Assembly: GCA_036245525.1 (NCBI GenBank)
Contig: BTPG01000002.1
Span: 119,810,582 to 119,874,581 of the forward strand
Length of the DNA stretch: 64,000 nucleotides
Direction of reading: 5' to 3'
From: Semisulcospira habei
Lineage: Eukaryota > Mollusca > Gastropoda > Semisulcospiridae
Both the position numbers and the translations under genes were made by a program. How positions within the stretch are numbered: position 1 is the stretch's first letter; every line of letters begins with the position of its first letter. This document shows, piece by piece, positions 1-10,052 of this stretch. Under the pieces are notes generated by a model. The model was not told the DNA's origin. It saw only the letters and a list, made by a program, of their open reading frames with translations, and did no database searches.

Positions 1-1213
1 TTGAGCATTCTGCTCCTCCATCATCTATTCAACAATATACAACAACAACAACAAAAACTGGCACCAAAGCGGCACATAGCCACTGACATTGACCTTGAGA
101 ATGATAGCGACTCTGATGGTGAGGAAGCGACACCTCAGGTGTCAACTGTCTGGCCTCGCTTTCTCATTATCCACAGCAAAGTTAAAGAGAAGCCTGTTTC
201 CAAGCTGCACCCTTTCCTGGTGGGGGAGACCCTCAGGAGCTGTGTTGGCAGGCCTGAGGCCCAGCGCCTCAGGTCTGGTGACTTGCTGGTAGAGTGCCGT
301 ACCCGGGCACACTCCAACAGGCTACTGAGGCTTTCCTCTATCGGAGACACTCCAGTGGAGGTCACACCCCACAAAACGATGAATTCTTCTAGAGGAGTGA
401 TTAAAGATCAAGCATTGGCAGAACTGTCTGAAAATGAACTTGTACGGAACCTTAAGTCACAGGGGGTGACCTACATCAGGCGCCAAACAAGGTGGTAGGG
501 AGATCCGTCACCGCTCCTACTACCATCTGGGGAGGTTACTACTCCCTGAAAAGTGAAAAAGTATGTCCCTCTCCCCCTCCGGTGCTTTAAGTGCCAAAAG
601 TATGGCCATGGGCAGAAGACATGCCGCCAGGCAGAGGCTCTATGCGCCCGTTGCACTAAGCCCGAACACTCTGCTGAGTCCTGCTCAGCCATCCCCCAGT
701 GTGTGAATTGCCAGGGGGCGCATATCGCATATGGCTTCGGACAAAAAGTGCCTTCATTGGATATCCGAGTGCAGGATTCAGCAGGTGCGTGTGGAGAAGG
801 GGCTGTCCTTTGCGGACGCCAAAAAACTGGTTGACGGCCCTGGTGCAGCTGAGGCTGCGCCAAACTCAAATAACACCTCTGTGTATACATTCAGTGCTGC
901 GGTGGCGGGCAAGCGCCCTACCAAAGATTTTTCTTGTCAAACCCCAACTTCTTGGTTGGGGGTGGAGCCTCGGATCCTCTCGCCCCTGGAGAGTAACCCT
1001 CCTCTGGTGGTGATGAGGAGCCAGGGAACGCAGAAGGCGGACGATACCGGTCCAGTGGCACCGCCTTCTGCTGCCCCAAAGCCTCGGCCCCCACCCAAGC
1101 CTGGCACTCTTACTACAAAGGCTTCTGGCTCTGGTCAGCCTTCTAAGGCCGCTAACTCTGGCAGCAGGAACGCAGCCCCGGCCCAGAAGTCTAAGAAATT
1201 TACGGGACACTGA
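1..1213 (+). pseudogene. LINE ORF1 protein (RNA-binding, CCHC zinc knuckles), broken
   Basis: The first frame (1-498) has a Q-rich stretch, an acidic patch and a WPRFLIIHS block followed by RSGDLLVECRTRAHS, a layout known from I/Nimb ORF1 proteins. It stops at about 498, and the product continues in other frames. From 583 the motif CFKCQKYGHGQKTC begins a run of closely spaced zinc knuckles (CARCTKPEHSAESC, CVNC). A further frame (731-1213) carries VRVEKGLSFADAKKLV and a Pro/Ser/Lys-rich tail. At least two frameshifts separate these parts. The likely role was binding LINE RNA into a ribonucleoprotein. The start is unknown because the element enters from outside the window. Confidence 0.75.
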
Positions 1214-1431
1214 TGTCCCCCTTCAAAATAAATAGGCTGCATTGGAGGAGCAGATGGAGGGAGTGGAAGTTGTCATAGCTGGTGCTGCGGCAGCTCCTCT
1301 CCCTTCATCTCCGAGGAACCAGAGGAGGCCCGGTAGTCGACCCCCCTCTGTTTCTTTGACTCCTTCCAAAGCACAGGGAAAGGGGGGGGGGGGGGGGGGA
1401 AGGAACTCTTCTCCTCCACATAAACCTAATC

Positions 1432-2127
1432 ATGTACTTTCTGCTTCAGTGGAATTGTCGTGGTTTTCACACCAACTTTGAAGAATTATGCCTTCTAGTC
1501 AAGTCCTATAACCCCTCGGTAATATCTCTTCAGGAGACTTACCTGAAGACTTCTGACCCTGTCTCCTTTAATGGTTTTAATGCTATCCATAAAAGCTCTG
1601 ATTTGGAGAGACGCTCAGGTGGAGTGGCTCCTCATTAGCAACCAGTTTTTATGTAGCCCCGTTAGTGTTGACACCTCTCTTCAGGGTGTCGCAGCTCAGG
1701 TTACCTTTAAGAAGACCATAACCATATGCAGTATTTACCTGCCACCATCCCTGCGGGTCTGTAGTAATGATATTTTTAACTTAGTAGATCAGCTGCCCCC
1801 TCTCTTTATTTTCATGGGAGATTTTAACGGTCACGCTCAACTGTGGGGTAGTGACCACTATGCTGGCAGAGGTCAAATGTTAGAAGATGTTTTTTCTCAA
1901 ATTAGTCTCTTTAATGATGGCTCACCTATCTACTCTATCCCAGGTTCAGGATCTAGTTCTGTTCTAGACCTCACTGTGTGTGATCCTTCTCTCATGCTGG
2001 ACTTTGACTGGAAGGTTCACGACAACCTGTGTGGTAGTAACCACTTCCCAATAGTCCTGTCATCGGTCAGCTGTGGGGAGGATCCACTGGTGGGGCGCTG
2101 GAATCTCAAGAAAGCTAACTGGCCTCT
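1432..2127 (+). pseudogene. LINE ORF2, APE-type endonuclease domain, broken
   Basis: The domain opens with LQWNCRGFHTNFEELCLLV and VISLQETYLK, the N-terminal strand and catalytic Glu region of exonuclease-endonuclease-phosphatase proteins. After a frameshift near 1600 it continues with FIFMGDFNGHAQLWGS (catalytic D and N) and ends with DNLCGSNHFPIVLS, the SDH-like motif with N in place of D. This domain nicks target DNA to prime reverse transcription. The sequence then meets the 334-bp foldback at 2128. A run of about 18 G residues at 1382-1399 separates it from the ORF1 region. Confidence 0.75.
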
Positions 2128-2461
2128 CAATCCAGACCAAAAAGGTGACTGCCAAGCGTGTGAAATGCAAAGAAGTACCCAACGGAGAAAGAAACACGCT
2201 TAGAAAAAACGGTACAACACAATTTATTAATATTTCGGGTAAATACCCTTTGTCAAAATAGACAAACAAACAGAGACATTATTTGCTACTTATCTTCAGA
2301 TGCAGAAGGAATGTGCAACATTCCTTCTGCATCTGAAGATAAGTAGCAAATAATGTCTCTGTTTGTTTGTCTATTTTGACAAAGGATATTTACCCGAAAT
2401 ATTAATAAATTGTGTTCTACCGTTTTTTCTAAGCGTGTTTCTTTCTCCGTTGGGTACTTCT
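2128..2461. mobile_element. 334-bp near-perfect foldback with 12-bp target duplication, possibly Penelope-like ends
   Basis: TAACTGGCCTCT occurs at 2116-2127 and again at 2462-2473, bracketing the insert. From about 2174 to 2460 the DNA is a near-perfect inverted repeat: GAAGTACCCAACGGAGAAAG reads inward from the left and returns inverted at the right edge, and the arms meet at about 2320. About 46 bp at the left lie outside the palindrome. Arms containing a CCCGAAATATTAATAAATTG-like block resemble the terminal part of Penelope-like retroelements, which often integrate as inverted pairs. A 12-bp duplication is long for a DNA-transposon MITE. The insertion is certain; the family is not. Confidence 0.75.
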
Positions 2462-2473
2462 TAACTGGCCTCT

Positions 2474-4414
2474 GTTCGCCTCCCTCTGACAGTCTCATAT
2501 TACAGAGGAGGTGGTCATGTCAGCTGAAGAACCTGTTTCTTGTTTTACTACTATTTTGTTGGACGTAGCGGGTGAAACCATCCCTAAAACGTCCACATCA
2601 GTCCCTCGGAAGCCGAGAATACCATGGTTTAATGAAAAGTTCCGCAAGGCCCCCCAAAACGCACAAATCTGCTCAGCGACGTGCTTTCCGTAATCCATCG
2701 CAAGTGAATATTTTAACCTTTAAGACAGAGGGCAAAAGCCCGTACATTTTTAAACATGAACGCCGTGCTTCCTGGAGACGCTTCATCTCATCTTTAACTT
2801 CTCGGACTCCATCCCAGAAAGTCTGGAAGGCTGTTCGAAGAATTAGGGGCAGAGGTGGCTCAGCTTCTGTCGGCCATCTTAGGGATGGTGCCAGCTTGGT
2901 CACAGATAAAAAAAGCTGTGGCCAATTTTCTTGCCTCCACCATTGCCCATAATTCTTCAACAGAGTATTATTCACCCTTCTTCCAGAGAGAGAAGGAGAA
3001 GCGAGAGTCTCGTATTTGTGATTTCAAGTCGGATAACTCAGAAGACTATAATGCCCCTTTCACATTATCAGAATTGCAGCAAGCCTTGCAGAAATGTAAT
3101 GAGTCTGCTGCTGGACTAGATACCATCCACTATCAATTCCTAAAGCATCTGCCTGAGACATCACTCCTTGTACTTTTCACAGCCTTAACCATATCTGGAT
3201 AACTGCCCATTTTCCGTCGTCTTGGCGCCAGGGTGTGGTTGTACTGATCCCCAAGCCGGGTAAGGATCCTTCCGACCAGGGCAACTACCGGCCTATCTCT
3301 TTGACATCATGTTTATGTAAAATTATGGAGCGCCTGGTCAACGCCCGCCTGGTGTGGCATCTTGAGTCACAGGGTCTCCTCACAGACCTCCAGTGCGGTT
3401 TCCGGTGCTTCCGTAGTACAACTGATCATTTAGTCCACTTTGAGTCATTTATTCAAGATGCTTTTGTCTATGCAATTTTCTTCGATCTTGAGAAGGCATA
3501 TGACACTACCTGGAAGTATGGAATAATGTCTGACTTGTTGGACATGGGTTTTAAAGGGCACCTGCCCGTTTTTATTCACAATTATTTTACTAACCGGTCG
3601 TTCCATGTCCGTGTGGGCTCCACCCTCTCCGACTCCTTTGAACAGGAGATGGGTGTCATGCAGGGCAGCATTCTGTCTCCTGTTTTATTTAGTATTAAAA
3701 TTAATAACATTGTAAAGGCGGTCCAGGATGATTCTGAATGCTCTTTGTTTGTTGACGACTTTGCTTTGTGTGCGCATGGTCGAAGACTTGCATCCCTTGA
3801 GAGGCACTTGCAGCTGTGCGTTGCTCGCATCCAGCGGTGGGTGTCTCTCAACTGATTCAGGTTCTCGCCCTCCAAGACAGTCTGTGTGCATTTTACTAAC
3901 CAGACGAAATTTTTTTCAGACCCTAGCCTGAGCATTGCTGGAGTGCCAATTAAGGTGGCAAAGTTTCTGGGGGTCAAAAGACTGACCTCCCACAACCATA
4001 TTAATTACCTCAGAACCTCTTGTCAGAAGGCTCTCGACGTTCTTCGTGTCGTTGGTCGTACTGACTGGGGTGCGGACCGTACTGTCTTACTTCGACTGTA
4101 CCAGGCACTTATTCGGTCTAAACTGGATTACAGCTCTGTGGTGTATGGCTTGGCTTCCAAGTCTGTGCTACAGCATCTGAATACAATTCACCATCAAGGT
4201 CTGTGGATATGTCTGGGGGCCTTCAGGACATCTCCAGTTCCTAGTCTGTATGCCGAGGCAGGGAAGCCTTCTCTCAAGCTCTGCCACATCCGCCTCATGC
4301 TCAGCTATGTTCTGAAACTGAAGGCCCATCCAGACAATCCTGCCTATGATTGTGTCTTTAAACCATCGTTTGCAGAGATTTACGATACCCATCCGGGAAC
4401 TGTCTGTCCACTTT
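2474..4414 (+). pseudogene. LINE ORF2, reverse transcriptase domain, broken
   Basis: Recognisable RT blocks run in order: LIPKPGKDPSDQGNYRPISL, FFDLEKAYDTTW (motif A aspartate), GVMQGSILSPVLF (motif B) and LFVDDFALC (motif C, FVDD). Then come the thumb and connection, with KFLGVK and DYSSVVYGLAS. A frameshift near 3180-3230 breaks the segment before motif 1, and a TGA at about 3853 interrupts the stretch after motif C while the same frame continues beyond it. Earlier parts (2511-2950) are in several frames. The segment ends at 4414, where the DIRS element begins. The order and spacing fit the I-clade LINE whose RNase H lies beyond that insertion. Confidence 0.8.
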
Positions 4415-4622
4415 GTTTTTTCAAAAACATTACCGATGACATGACTTTGTGGAAATGTCTACTACTAGCTCAATTTTAGCCTACTCACCCGTTGTGTGCC
4501 CACACAACCCGGGAGGCACTCGGGGACCCCCCCCCCCCCCCCCCAGAGGGGCCGAGAGTTGTCTCCCGTTCCTGCCCTACCGGATCCGGTCACGAGACCA
4601 GCCAGTCTTGCTACTTCGCTCG
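4415..4622 (+). repeat. DIRS copy 1 left inverted terminal repeat
   Basis: The segment starting GTTTTTTCAAAAACATTACC returns in reverse complement at the right end, through GACATGACTTTGTGGAAAT, a C-run that is a G-run on the right, and CCGGATCCGGTCACGAGACC. The match fades after about 4622. DIRS terminal repeats supply the templates for making a circular product, so both ends stay alike. Confidence 0.85.
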
Positions 4623-5265
4623 TGCAGAGAAGACGTGTCTGGCTTTGCTCCCGCTCTGCCTCGACCGGTCTTCGTCCTTGCCTACGCTCGTTGCCGACTT
4701 CTTCGTGTGCTCTGCCGCCTTCTAGCGCTGCCTGCCTTCTCGTTGCCTGCTTCTGCCTGCGCTGTTCTGGGGTTCCACTGCTCTCTGGGGTTCCACTGCT
4801 CTCCTCGGTACTGTGACGGGTGTTGGCTACCCTTCCCCCCGTTCCCGCTTCGTCTCGGAGGTAAGGTAGCGGTAGCTACCCACAGCCGGCCCTCGGGCCG
4901 AGAGCCGGCTGCCCCTTGGGCTTTCCTTTTCTTTGTGTTACAGCATTGGCACCAGCTGTTGAACTTAACTGCCGGCGCCTTGGTCGGCCTCTGTTGCGAG
5001 TCTCCTCGCGGGACGTCGCCTTCCATCTCCTTTTTTATGCCTCGTTAGCTTACGAGTAGTCTTGGCCTTTTACATGCTGGTTTTTCGTAGGGCCGTTTGG
5101 CACCCACGTTCCGTTCGTCTAGCTTAAAGGCCCTTTGGCCCTCAGAGAGTATAACCACTGTTTCACGCGAGGGCTTGCGCGGCGTCCGGAGTACCTTTGT
5201 TTGGGCTCGACGCCCTTGCTTGCATTCACGATCGTGCCATACCCTTTGTCTGTTGCAGAACCAGA

Positions 5266-6330
5266 ATGCTTACGTGCTCCCAATGCGGCGACTTCCAGTG
5301 GCCGACGGATGACCATGCGGTCTGCCTGCCCTGTGCTGGCTGCTCCTCGGACCACCTTTGTGATGTCTGTGCAACCTGGCCGGAGAAGCTTTGGTCAGAC
5401 CTCTGGAGCTTCTACTGGCGGGAGCGTCCTCCGCCTGTGACCTCGCGTCCGGCTCCAGTTGCCACTTCTGCCGCTGTTACATAACGACCGCCTCTTCCCG
5501 CCCTGGCCTCGTGGAACGGAATCCCCGTCAGGTGTCTGCCTTGTCCGCTGACCAGAGGACCGCCACTGCTGCCACGCCCGCTGACTCTTCCGGAGGGTCT
5601 GTTTGCCGGCAGAGCGCCCGCCTCACTGAGCCCGGCCTGCAGCAGTCTGCCCTGAGCCGTCCCACGTTGACCGACCTTCCTCGCCAGTCTCTCCCAGATA
5701 AGCCTGCTGATCCTTCCGGAGGATCTGAACGCCGACATAGCGCCCTGCTCACTGAGTCTGGCCAGGAGAGACGTCAGCCCCATCCTGCGCGACACAGTCG
5801 CGCCCCCGTCTCCTCCCGTTCCACCCTTAGTTCGAGACGCTCGCCGCTCGAGCGCCGTCGGAAGGATCGTTCGTCCCACCAGGATCGTCGCCACTCCTCC
5901 TCTTCGCATGCGCATTTGCGCTCGCCTTCACGCCGTTCGACACGTTCGCCTCGTCACCTCCTTCATCGGACCTCCTCTCCTCGTTGGCGCCCCTCTCCGG
6001 CTGGTCGCCGTCCGTGTTCCAGGCCTCGTTCTCACGCTCCGGTCAGGACCCCTCCTCGCGCCTTCTCGCGTTCGCCACGTCGTTCGCCGCAGCGGTCTTC
6101 GCTACCTGCTCGTCCCCGCGCTTCCCGCGATCTCCAAGACAGTTCCCGGCCCACTCGGCAGCCTCCGGCTTTCACGGTGTCTCGCCCGCCTTCTCGCCGC
6201 CCCCTGGAGGAAGAGACGCTTAGTTTGCTACCCGAGGATTCCGTCTCGGCCCTTTTGGACGAGGATGGTCGCTCCCTTTCGCCTGCTGACTGCGATGATG
6301 CTGCCCCCTCGGCTCTTCCGTCTTCTTCCC
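5266..6330 (+). pseudogene. DIRS copy 1 gag-like protein, N-terminal part, frameshifted and internally deleted
   Basis: The ATG at 5266 opens a cysteine-rich module (CSQCGDF, CLPCAGC, CDVC) followed by WSDLWSFYWRERPPP, the same block found in copy 2. The first frame stops at 5484. A second frame, open from about 5391, carries a long Arg/Ser/Pro-rich region (about residues 120-330) like the basic linker of DIRS gag proteins. That frame then passes directly into DNA that encodes RT in another frame. The conserved C-terminal gag block present in copy 2 (about 21450-22113) is missing, so an internal deletion of roughly 0.7 kb is inferred. The product would bind element RNA. Confidence 0.65.
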
Positions 6331-7950
6331 GTGCGGAGACCCTCCCTCCTGCGGAAAGCCGCCACGGAGGTGGTTCGAGTTCCCGACTCCCCAGCCTTCT
6401 ACAGCCGCTTGTTCGTCGTTCCGAAGCCTGGAGGGAGATGGCGACCGGTTATCGATCTCTCGGCCCTGAACAAGTTTATTACGGCCCCTTCCTTCCGGAT
6501 GGAGACTGCCCGAGCCCTGAAAGCCGCGGTCCAGCCTCTGGACTTCGCAGTCAGCTTGGACCTTTCCGATGCGTACCTGTATGTACCGATGCACCAGGCC
6601 TCCAGGAAGTTCCTCCGGTTTGCGATTGACGGCGTCGTCTACCAGTTTCGCGCGCTTCCGTTCGGACTCAACCTCAGCCCCTGGGTGTTCACCCGGCTGA
6701 TGGACGCCGTAGTCGCCAAGGCCCGACAGTCCTCCTCCAGTCCGACGTCGAATTACCTAGACGACCTCCTCCTCCGCAATCAGTCCGAGGCCACGCTCGC
6801 GACAGACAGGGATGCGCTGCTGCACCTCCTGACACACTTGGGCTTCCTAGTAAACGACGGCAAGTCGGATCTCACTCCTTCCCGCCGCTTTGTGCACCTG
6901 GGCATGGAATTTGCTACCGACCTCAACACGGTGCGTCTTCCGGCTCCCCAGATCCAGAAGATTGCGGATCTAGCCGGTCAGTTAGCTCGGGAGGACGCAG
7001 CCCCCGCCAGTGTCTGGCTTCAGCTTCTGGGCTTGTTGAACGCCGCAGCGGATCTTATCCCCCTGGGTCGTCTCTACTCCCGGCCGATTCAGCTGCATCT
7101 CCTACTCCATTGGCGCCCGTCATCCGGCGACTTAACGATGTTGGTTCCGGTGCCCCAGATGCTGCTTCCTCATATTCGTCGGTGGACCGACCCCTCTTGG
7201 CTAGCGTCGGGAGTTCCCCTGGCCTCTCCTCCTCCCCAGACCTCTCTTTGTGTCGACGCGAGCCTCACTGGGTGGGGCGCTCATCTCCTTCCTCGGTTCC
7301 TCTCGACATCGGGCCTCTGGCCCTCGGACTTAGCGCATACCCACATCAACTGGCTGGAGATGCAGGCCGTATGGCAAGCCCTTCAGTTCTGGGTGGATCT
7401 CCTCAGGCACCAGGAGCTGAGCTGCTCGTTCTCTCGGACAACACGACTGTGGTGGCTTACACCCAGAAACAAGGTGGCACACGCTCTCCCGACCTTTGTA
7501 TGCTCCTCTACCGGATGATGCGGTGGTGCGAGGACCGGGGCATTACCATTCGAGCTCGACACATTCCTGGACACCTGAATGTCTTGGCCGACTAGCTGTC
7601 TCGCCGCGGCCAGCTCTTACACACGGAATGGACTCTTCGGCAGGACATCTTTCAGATGATCTGCGCCCGGTGGGAGACTCCCCAGGTCGACCTGTTTGCC
7701 ACGAGGTGGAACCATCAGCTTCCTCTCTTCGTCTCCCCCGATTCCCGATCCCCTTGCCTGGGCTGTCGATGCGCTTGCCATTCCCTGGGACGGCCTCGTG
7801 GCCTACGCTTACCCCCCGACGGTCCTCGTACCCAAAGTCCTCCTCAAGTTTTGGGGCTGCTCGGCGGTCCTCCTGTTAGTCGCACCGTTCGCCTGGAATC
7901 GCTCCTGGACCACCGACCTCAGCCTCACCACGGACCCGCCCCTGCTGCTT
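6330..7950 (+). pseudogene. DIRS copy 1 reverse transcriptase-RNase H, mostly open, frameshifted at the end
   Basis: A single frame open from 5908 to 7518 contains RT motifs in order: DSPAFYSRLFVVPKPGGRWR, the catalytic block SLDLSDAYLYVPM, FRALPFGLNLSPWVFTRLM and NYLDDLLLRN with both aspartates present. The RNase H part follows with LCVDASLTGWGAHLL and HINWLEMQAVWQAL. Near 7420 the frame shifts; LVLSDNTTVVAYTQKQGG and ARHIPGHLNVLAD continue to a TAG at about 7593. After that stop, the conserved post-RNase H block (QVDLFATRWNHQLPLF, PDPLAWAVDALAI, AYAYPPTVLVPKVL) runs in two frames to about 7950. The core RT could have been active recently; the gene as a whole is not intact. Confidence 0.85.
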
Positions 7951-8024
7951 CCCACCCCACGCACCATGCTCAAGCAACCGCGCCAGCCGCTGTTCCACCA
8001 CTGCCCGGAGCGGCTCCTCCTTCA

Positions 8025-9106
8025 CGCCTGGAGGTTGTGCGGCAAGCCCTCGGAGCTAGAGGCTACTCGGGTGCAGCAGTGGAGGCGATCGCTGCGGCCC
8101 GCAGACCTTCGACCATTCGAGTCTACGAGGGAAAGTGGCGAGTCCTGTGTTCCTGGTGCTCCGAACACGGCCTGAACCTCACGGAACTGAACTGAATAAT
8201 CCTCAGCTGGCGGACTTCTTTCTCTGGCTCTTCCGAGACCTAGGCCTAGCCCCCATCACTGTGAGGGGATACCTGTCCATGATCGCGGACACGTATCGAC
8301 ACCTTGGTCACCCAGACCCGGGCGCCTGCAAAGACCTAGCCGACCTTATGGGACACTTCAGCATCCAGCGCCCAACCCACCGCTCACTCCTTCCCCGCTG
8401 GGACCTGCCCTGGGTGCTAACGTGGTTAAATTCTGCCAGATTCGAACCCCTACCTTTGGCCCGTTCCGCAGATGTAACACGAAAGACGTGCTTCCTGCTG
8501 GCCCTTGCTACCGCCTCACGGGTGAGTGAGCTACACGCACTTTCGGCGCGTCCTACCTGCCTACAGTTCCGAGCGGACGGGTCTGTTCAACTTCTCACTG
8601 ACCCTGTCTTCCTTGCCAAGAACAGGTCTCCTCTGACTGCGCCTCAGGTTATCACCTTACGGCCGTTAAGAACCAACCCTCTGTCCCAGGAGACCAGGCA
8701 ACAGGATCCCGTGCGCGCCCTTAGAGTGTATCTGCGACGATCTAAAGCCTTCCGCAGAGGGCGTTTGCGCCTCTTCCTACCTCTGAGACCCAGCAGGAAT
8801 GACATAACAGCCCAGACGATCTCTTCCTGGCTCCGCTGGGTCATACGCTCCGCCTATCAAGAGATCTCCCCGCAGGGAGTGAAGAGGCTACACATTCGCG
8901 CACACGAGGTACGAGCCATGGCCACGAGCGTCGCGTTTGATCGAAACTGCGCTGTCAAGGACATCGTGGCAGCTGTGGGCTGGAAGACTGAATCCGTATT
9001 TGCCCGCTTCTACCTCAGGGACCTGGCAGGCCAGCGAGACAATCTCGCACTGGTGGGGGACATCGCCGCAGCACAACACTCCCTCCCGGCGCCACCGGCG
9101 CCGTAG
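8025..9106 (+). pseudogene. DIRS copy 1 tyrosine recombinase, nearly intact
   Basis: The N-terminal part reads VVRQALGARGYSGAAVEAI and RRPSTIRVYEGKWRVLC (to about 8195). After a local frame change the core runs from 8135 to 9106, with ITVRGYLSMIADTYRHLG, the first catalytic region ATASRVSELHAL (Arg), HIRAHEVRAMATS (His-x-x-Arg) and FARFYLRDLAG (nucleophile Tyr). These are the R-H-R-Y residues of phage-integrase-type recombinases, which DIRS elements use to insert a circular DNA intermediate without target duplication. The end, PAPPAP then TAG, lies about 110 bp before the internal complementary region. Only the shift near 8195 spoils it. Confidence 0.85.
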
Positions 9107-9217
9107 GTATGCACTTCGCTAAAATTGTCGGAAGTTTGCGACCGGGAGGACGGCGCTGTTTTACCCTTAAGCACTTTACGCGGCACCCTCCTCCTCATCG
9201 CAATTCTTCCACAAAGT

Positions 9218-9302
9218 CATGTCATCGGTAATGTTTTTGAGGAAACAAATTCATTTTTCTCTAAAAGGTATTTTTTCGAAAAATACTTACCGATGACATG
9301 AC
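9218..9302. repeat. DIRS copy 1 internal complementary region
   Basis: GTCATGTCATCGGTAA and TTACCGATGACATGAC bracket a core that is complementary to the two outer tips of the element: TGTTTTTGAGGAAAC matches the left tip inverted, and the part around CATTTTTCTCTAAAAGG matches the right tip inverted. In DIRS elements this region is thought to template joining of the ends into a circle. Confidence 0.85.
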
Positions 9303-9335
9303 TCGGAGGACCCTCCCACCTGCCCCGCTTGCCGC

Positions 9336-9571
9336 TTTCGAGCGAAGTATCAGACTGGCTGGTCTCGTGACCGGATCCGGTAGGGCAGGAACGGGAGACA
9401 ACTCTCGGCCCCTCTGGGGGGGGGGGGGGGGGGGGGGTCCCCGAGTGCCTCCCGGGTTGTGTGGGCACACAACGGGTGAGTAGGCTAAAATTGAGCTAGT
9501 AGTAGATATTTCCACAAAGTCATGTCATCGGTAAGTATTTTTCGAAAAAATACTTTTTAGAGAAAAATGAA
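9336..9571 (-). repeat. DIRS copy 1 right inverted terminal repeat
   Basis: Reverse complement of 4415-4622, including the G-run at about 9416-9437 facing the C-run at 4528-4545. The outermost part (AAATACTTTTTAGAGAAAAATGAA) extends beyond what the left repeat has. This asymmetry is normal for DIRS, where the internal complementary region covers both tips. Confidence 0.85.
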
Positions 9572-9574
9572 TTT

Positions 9575-10052
9575 CTCTCCGTGTCCGACCTCATCTGCAG
9601 GCGACCGGATTCGACCTGGACATAATTTGGGAATCCCTGCAACACATCACTCCACCCTGGCTCTTACCAGTTCCTGACGTCTTGCTGGACTTGACCACCC
9701 ACAAGAAGGACTCTACTCCACCAGCCATATACCAACAGAGCTCAATGAACTCCTTTCAAGTTTTCCTGGCTATTGTCGTATCTATACGGATGGGTCAAAG
9801 TCTGAGGATGGGAGAGTGGCTGCGGTCGCAGTGTCCTCTCACCATCCAAGATGCCCATTTAAGCACCGCCTCCCAGACCACTCATCTGTATTTAGTGCAG
9901 AACTGTGCCTGCAGGCACTCAAGCATGCTTATCGATCTAGAGAAATGAAACTTCCTGATTCTGTCTGACACTCTTTCTGTCCTCCAGGCCATTCAGGGCT
10001 TGGGAAATGACCACCCACTGCTGGTTCAGATTAGAGAGCTCTACACAGACTT
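9575..10052 (+). pseudogene. LINE ORF2 continued: connection and first part of RNase H
   Basis: Immediately after the DIRS element the LINE frame resumes with VRPHLQATGFDLDIIW and WLLPVPDVLLDLTTHKKD. A frameshift follows and RIYTDGSKSEDGRVAAVAV appears, with the first RNase H aspartate in YTDGS. The sequence then reaches LYTDL, where the L2-like LINE cuts in. AGACTT at 10047-10052 is the left copy of its target duplication. RNase H after the RT is typical of I-clade LINEs and removes template RNA. Confidence 0.8.

Larger units (their letters stand above)
4415..9571 (+). mobile_element. DIRS retrotransposon copy 1 (tyrosine-recombinase type), 5.16 kb
   Basis: The element sits in the LINE connection region with no target duplication beyond a shared TTT (4412-4414 and 9572-9574). 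The host LINE frame is uninterrupted when it is set aside. It has the DIRS layout: left inverted terminal repeat, gag, RT-RNase H, tyrosine recombinase, internal complementary region and right inverted terminal repeat. It is GC-rich compared with the LINE around it. The RT core still has an intact YLDD-type site, but frameshifts and stops occur in gag, at the RNase H end and between RNase H and recombinase. The protein-coding part lacks the C-terminal half of gag seen in copy 2. Confidence 0.9.

Noticed and set aside
5412..5915. Minus-strand Arg/Gly-rich proteins over DIRS gag
   Set aside because: Long antisense frames are expected in this GC-rich DNA; no motif, and the plus strand has matched paralogues.
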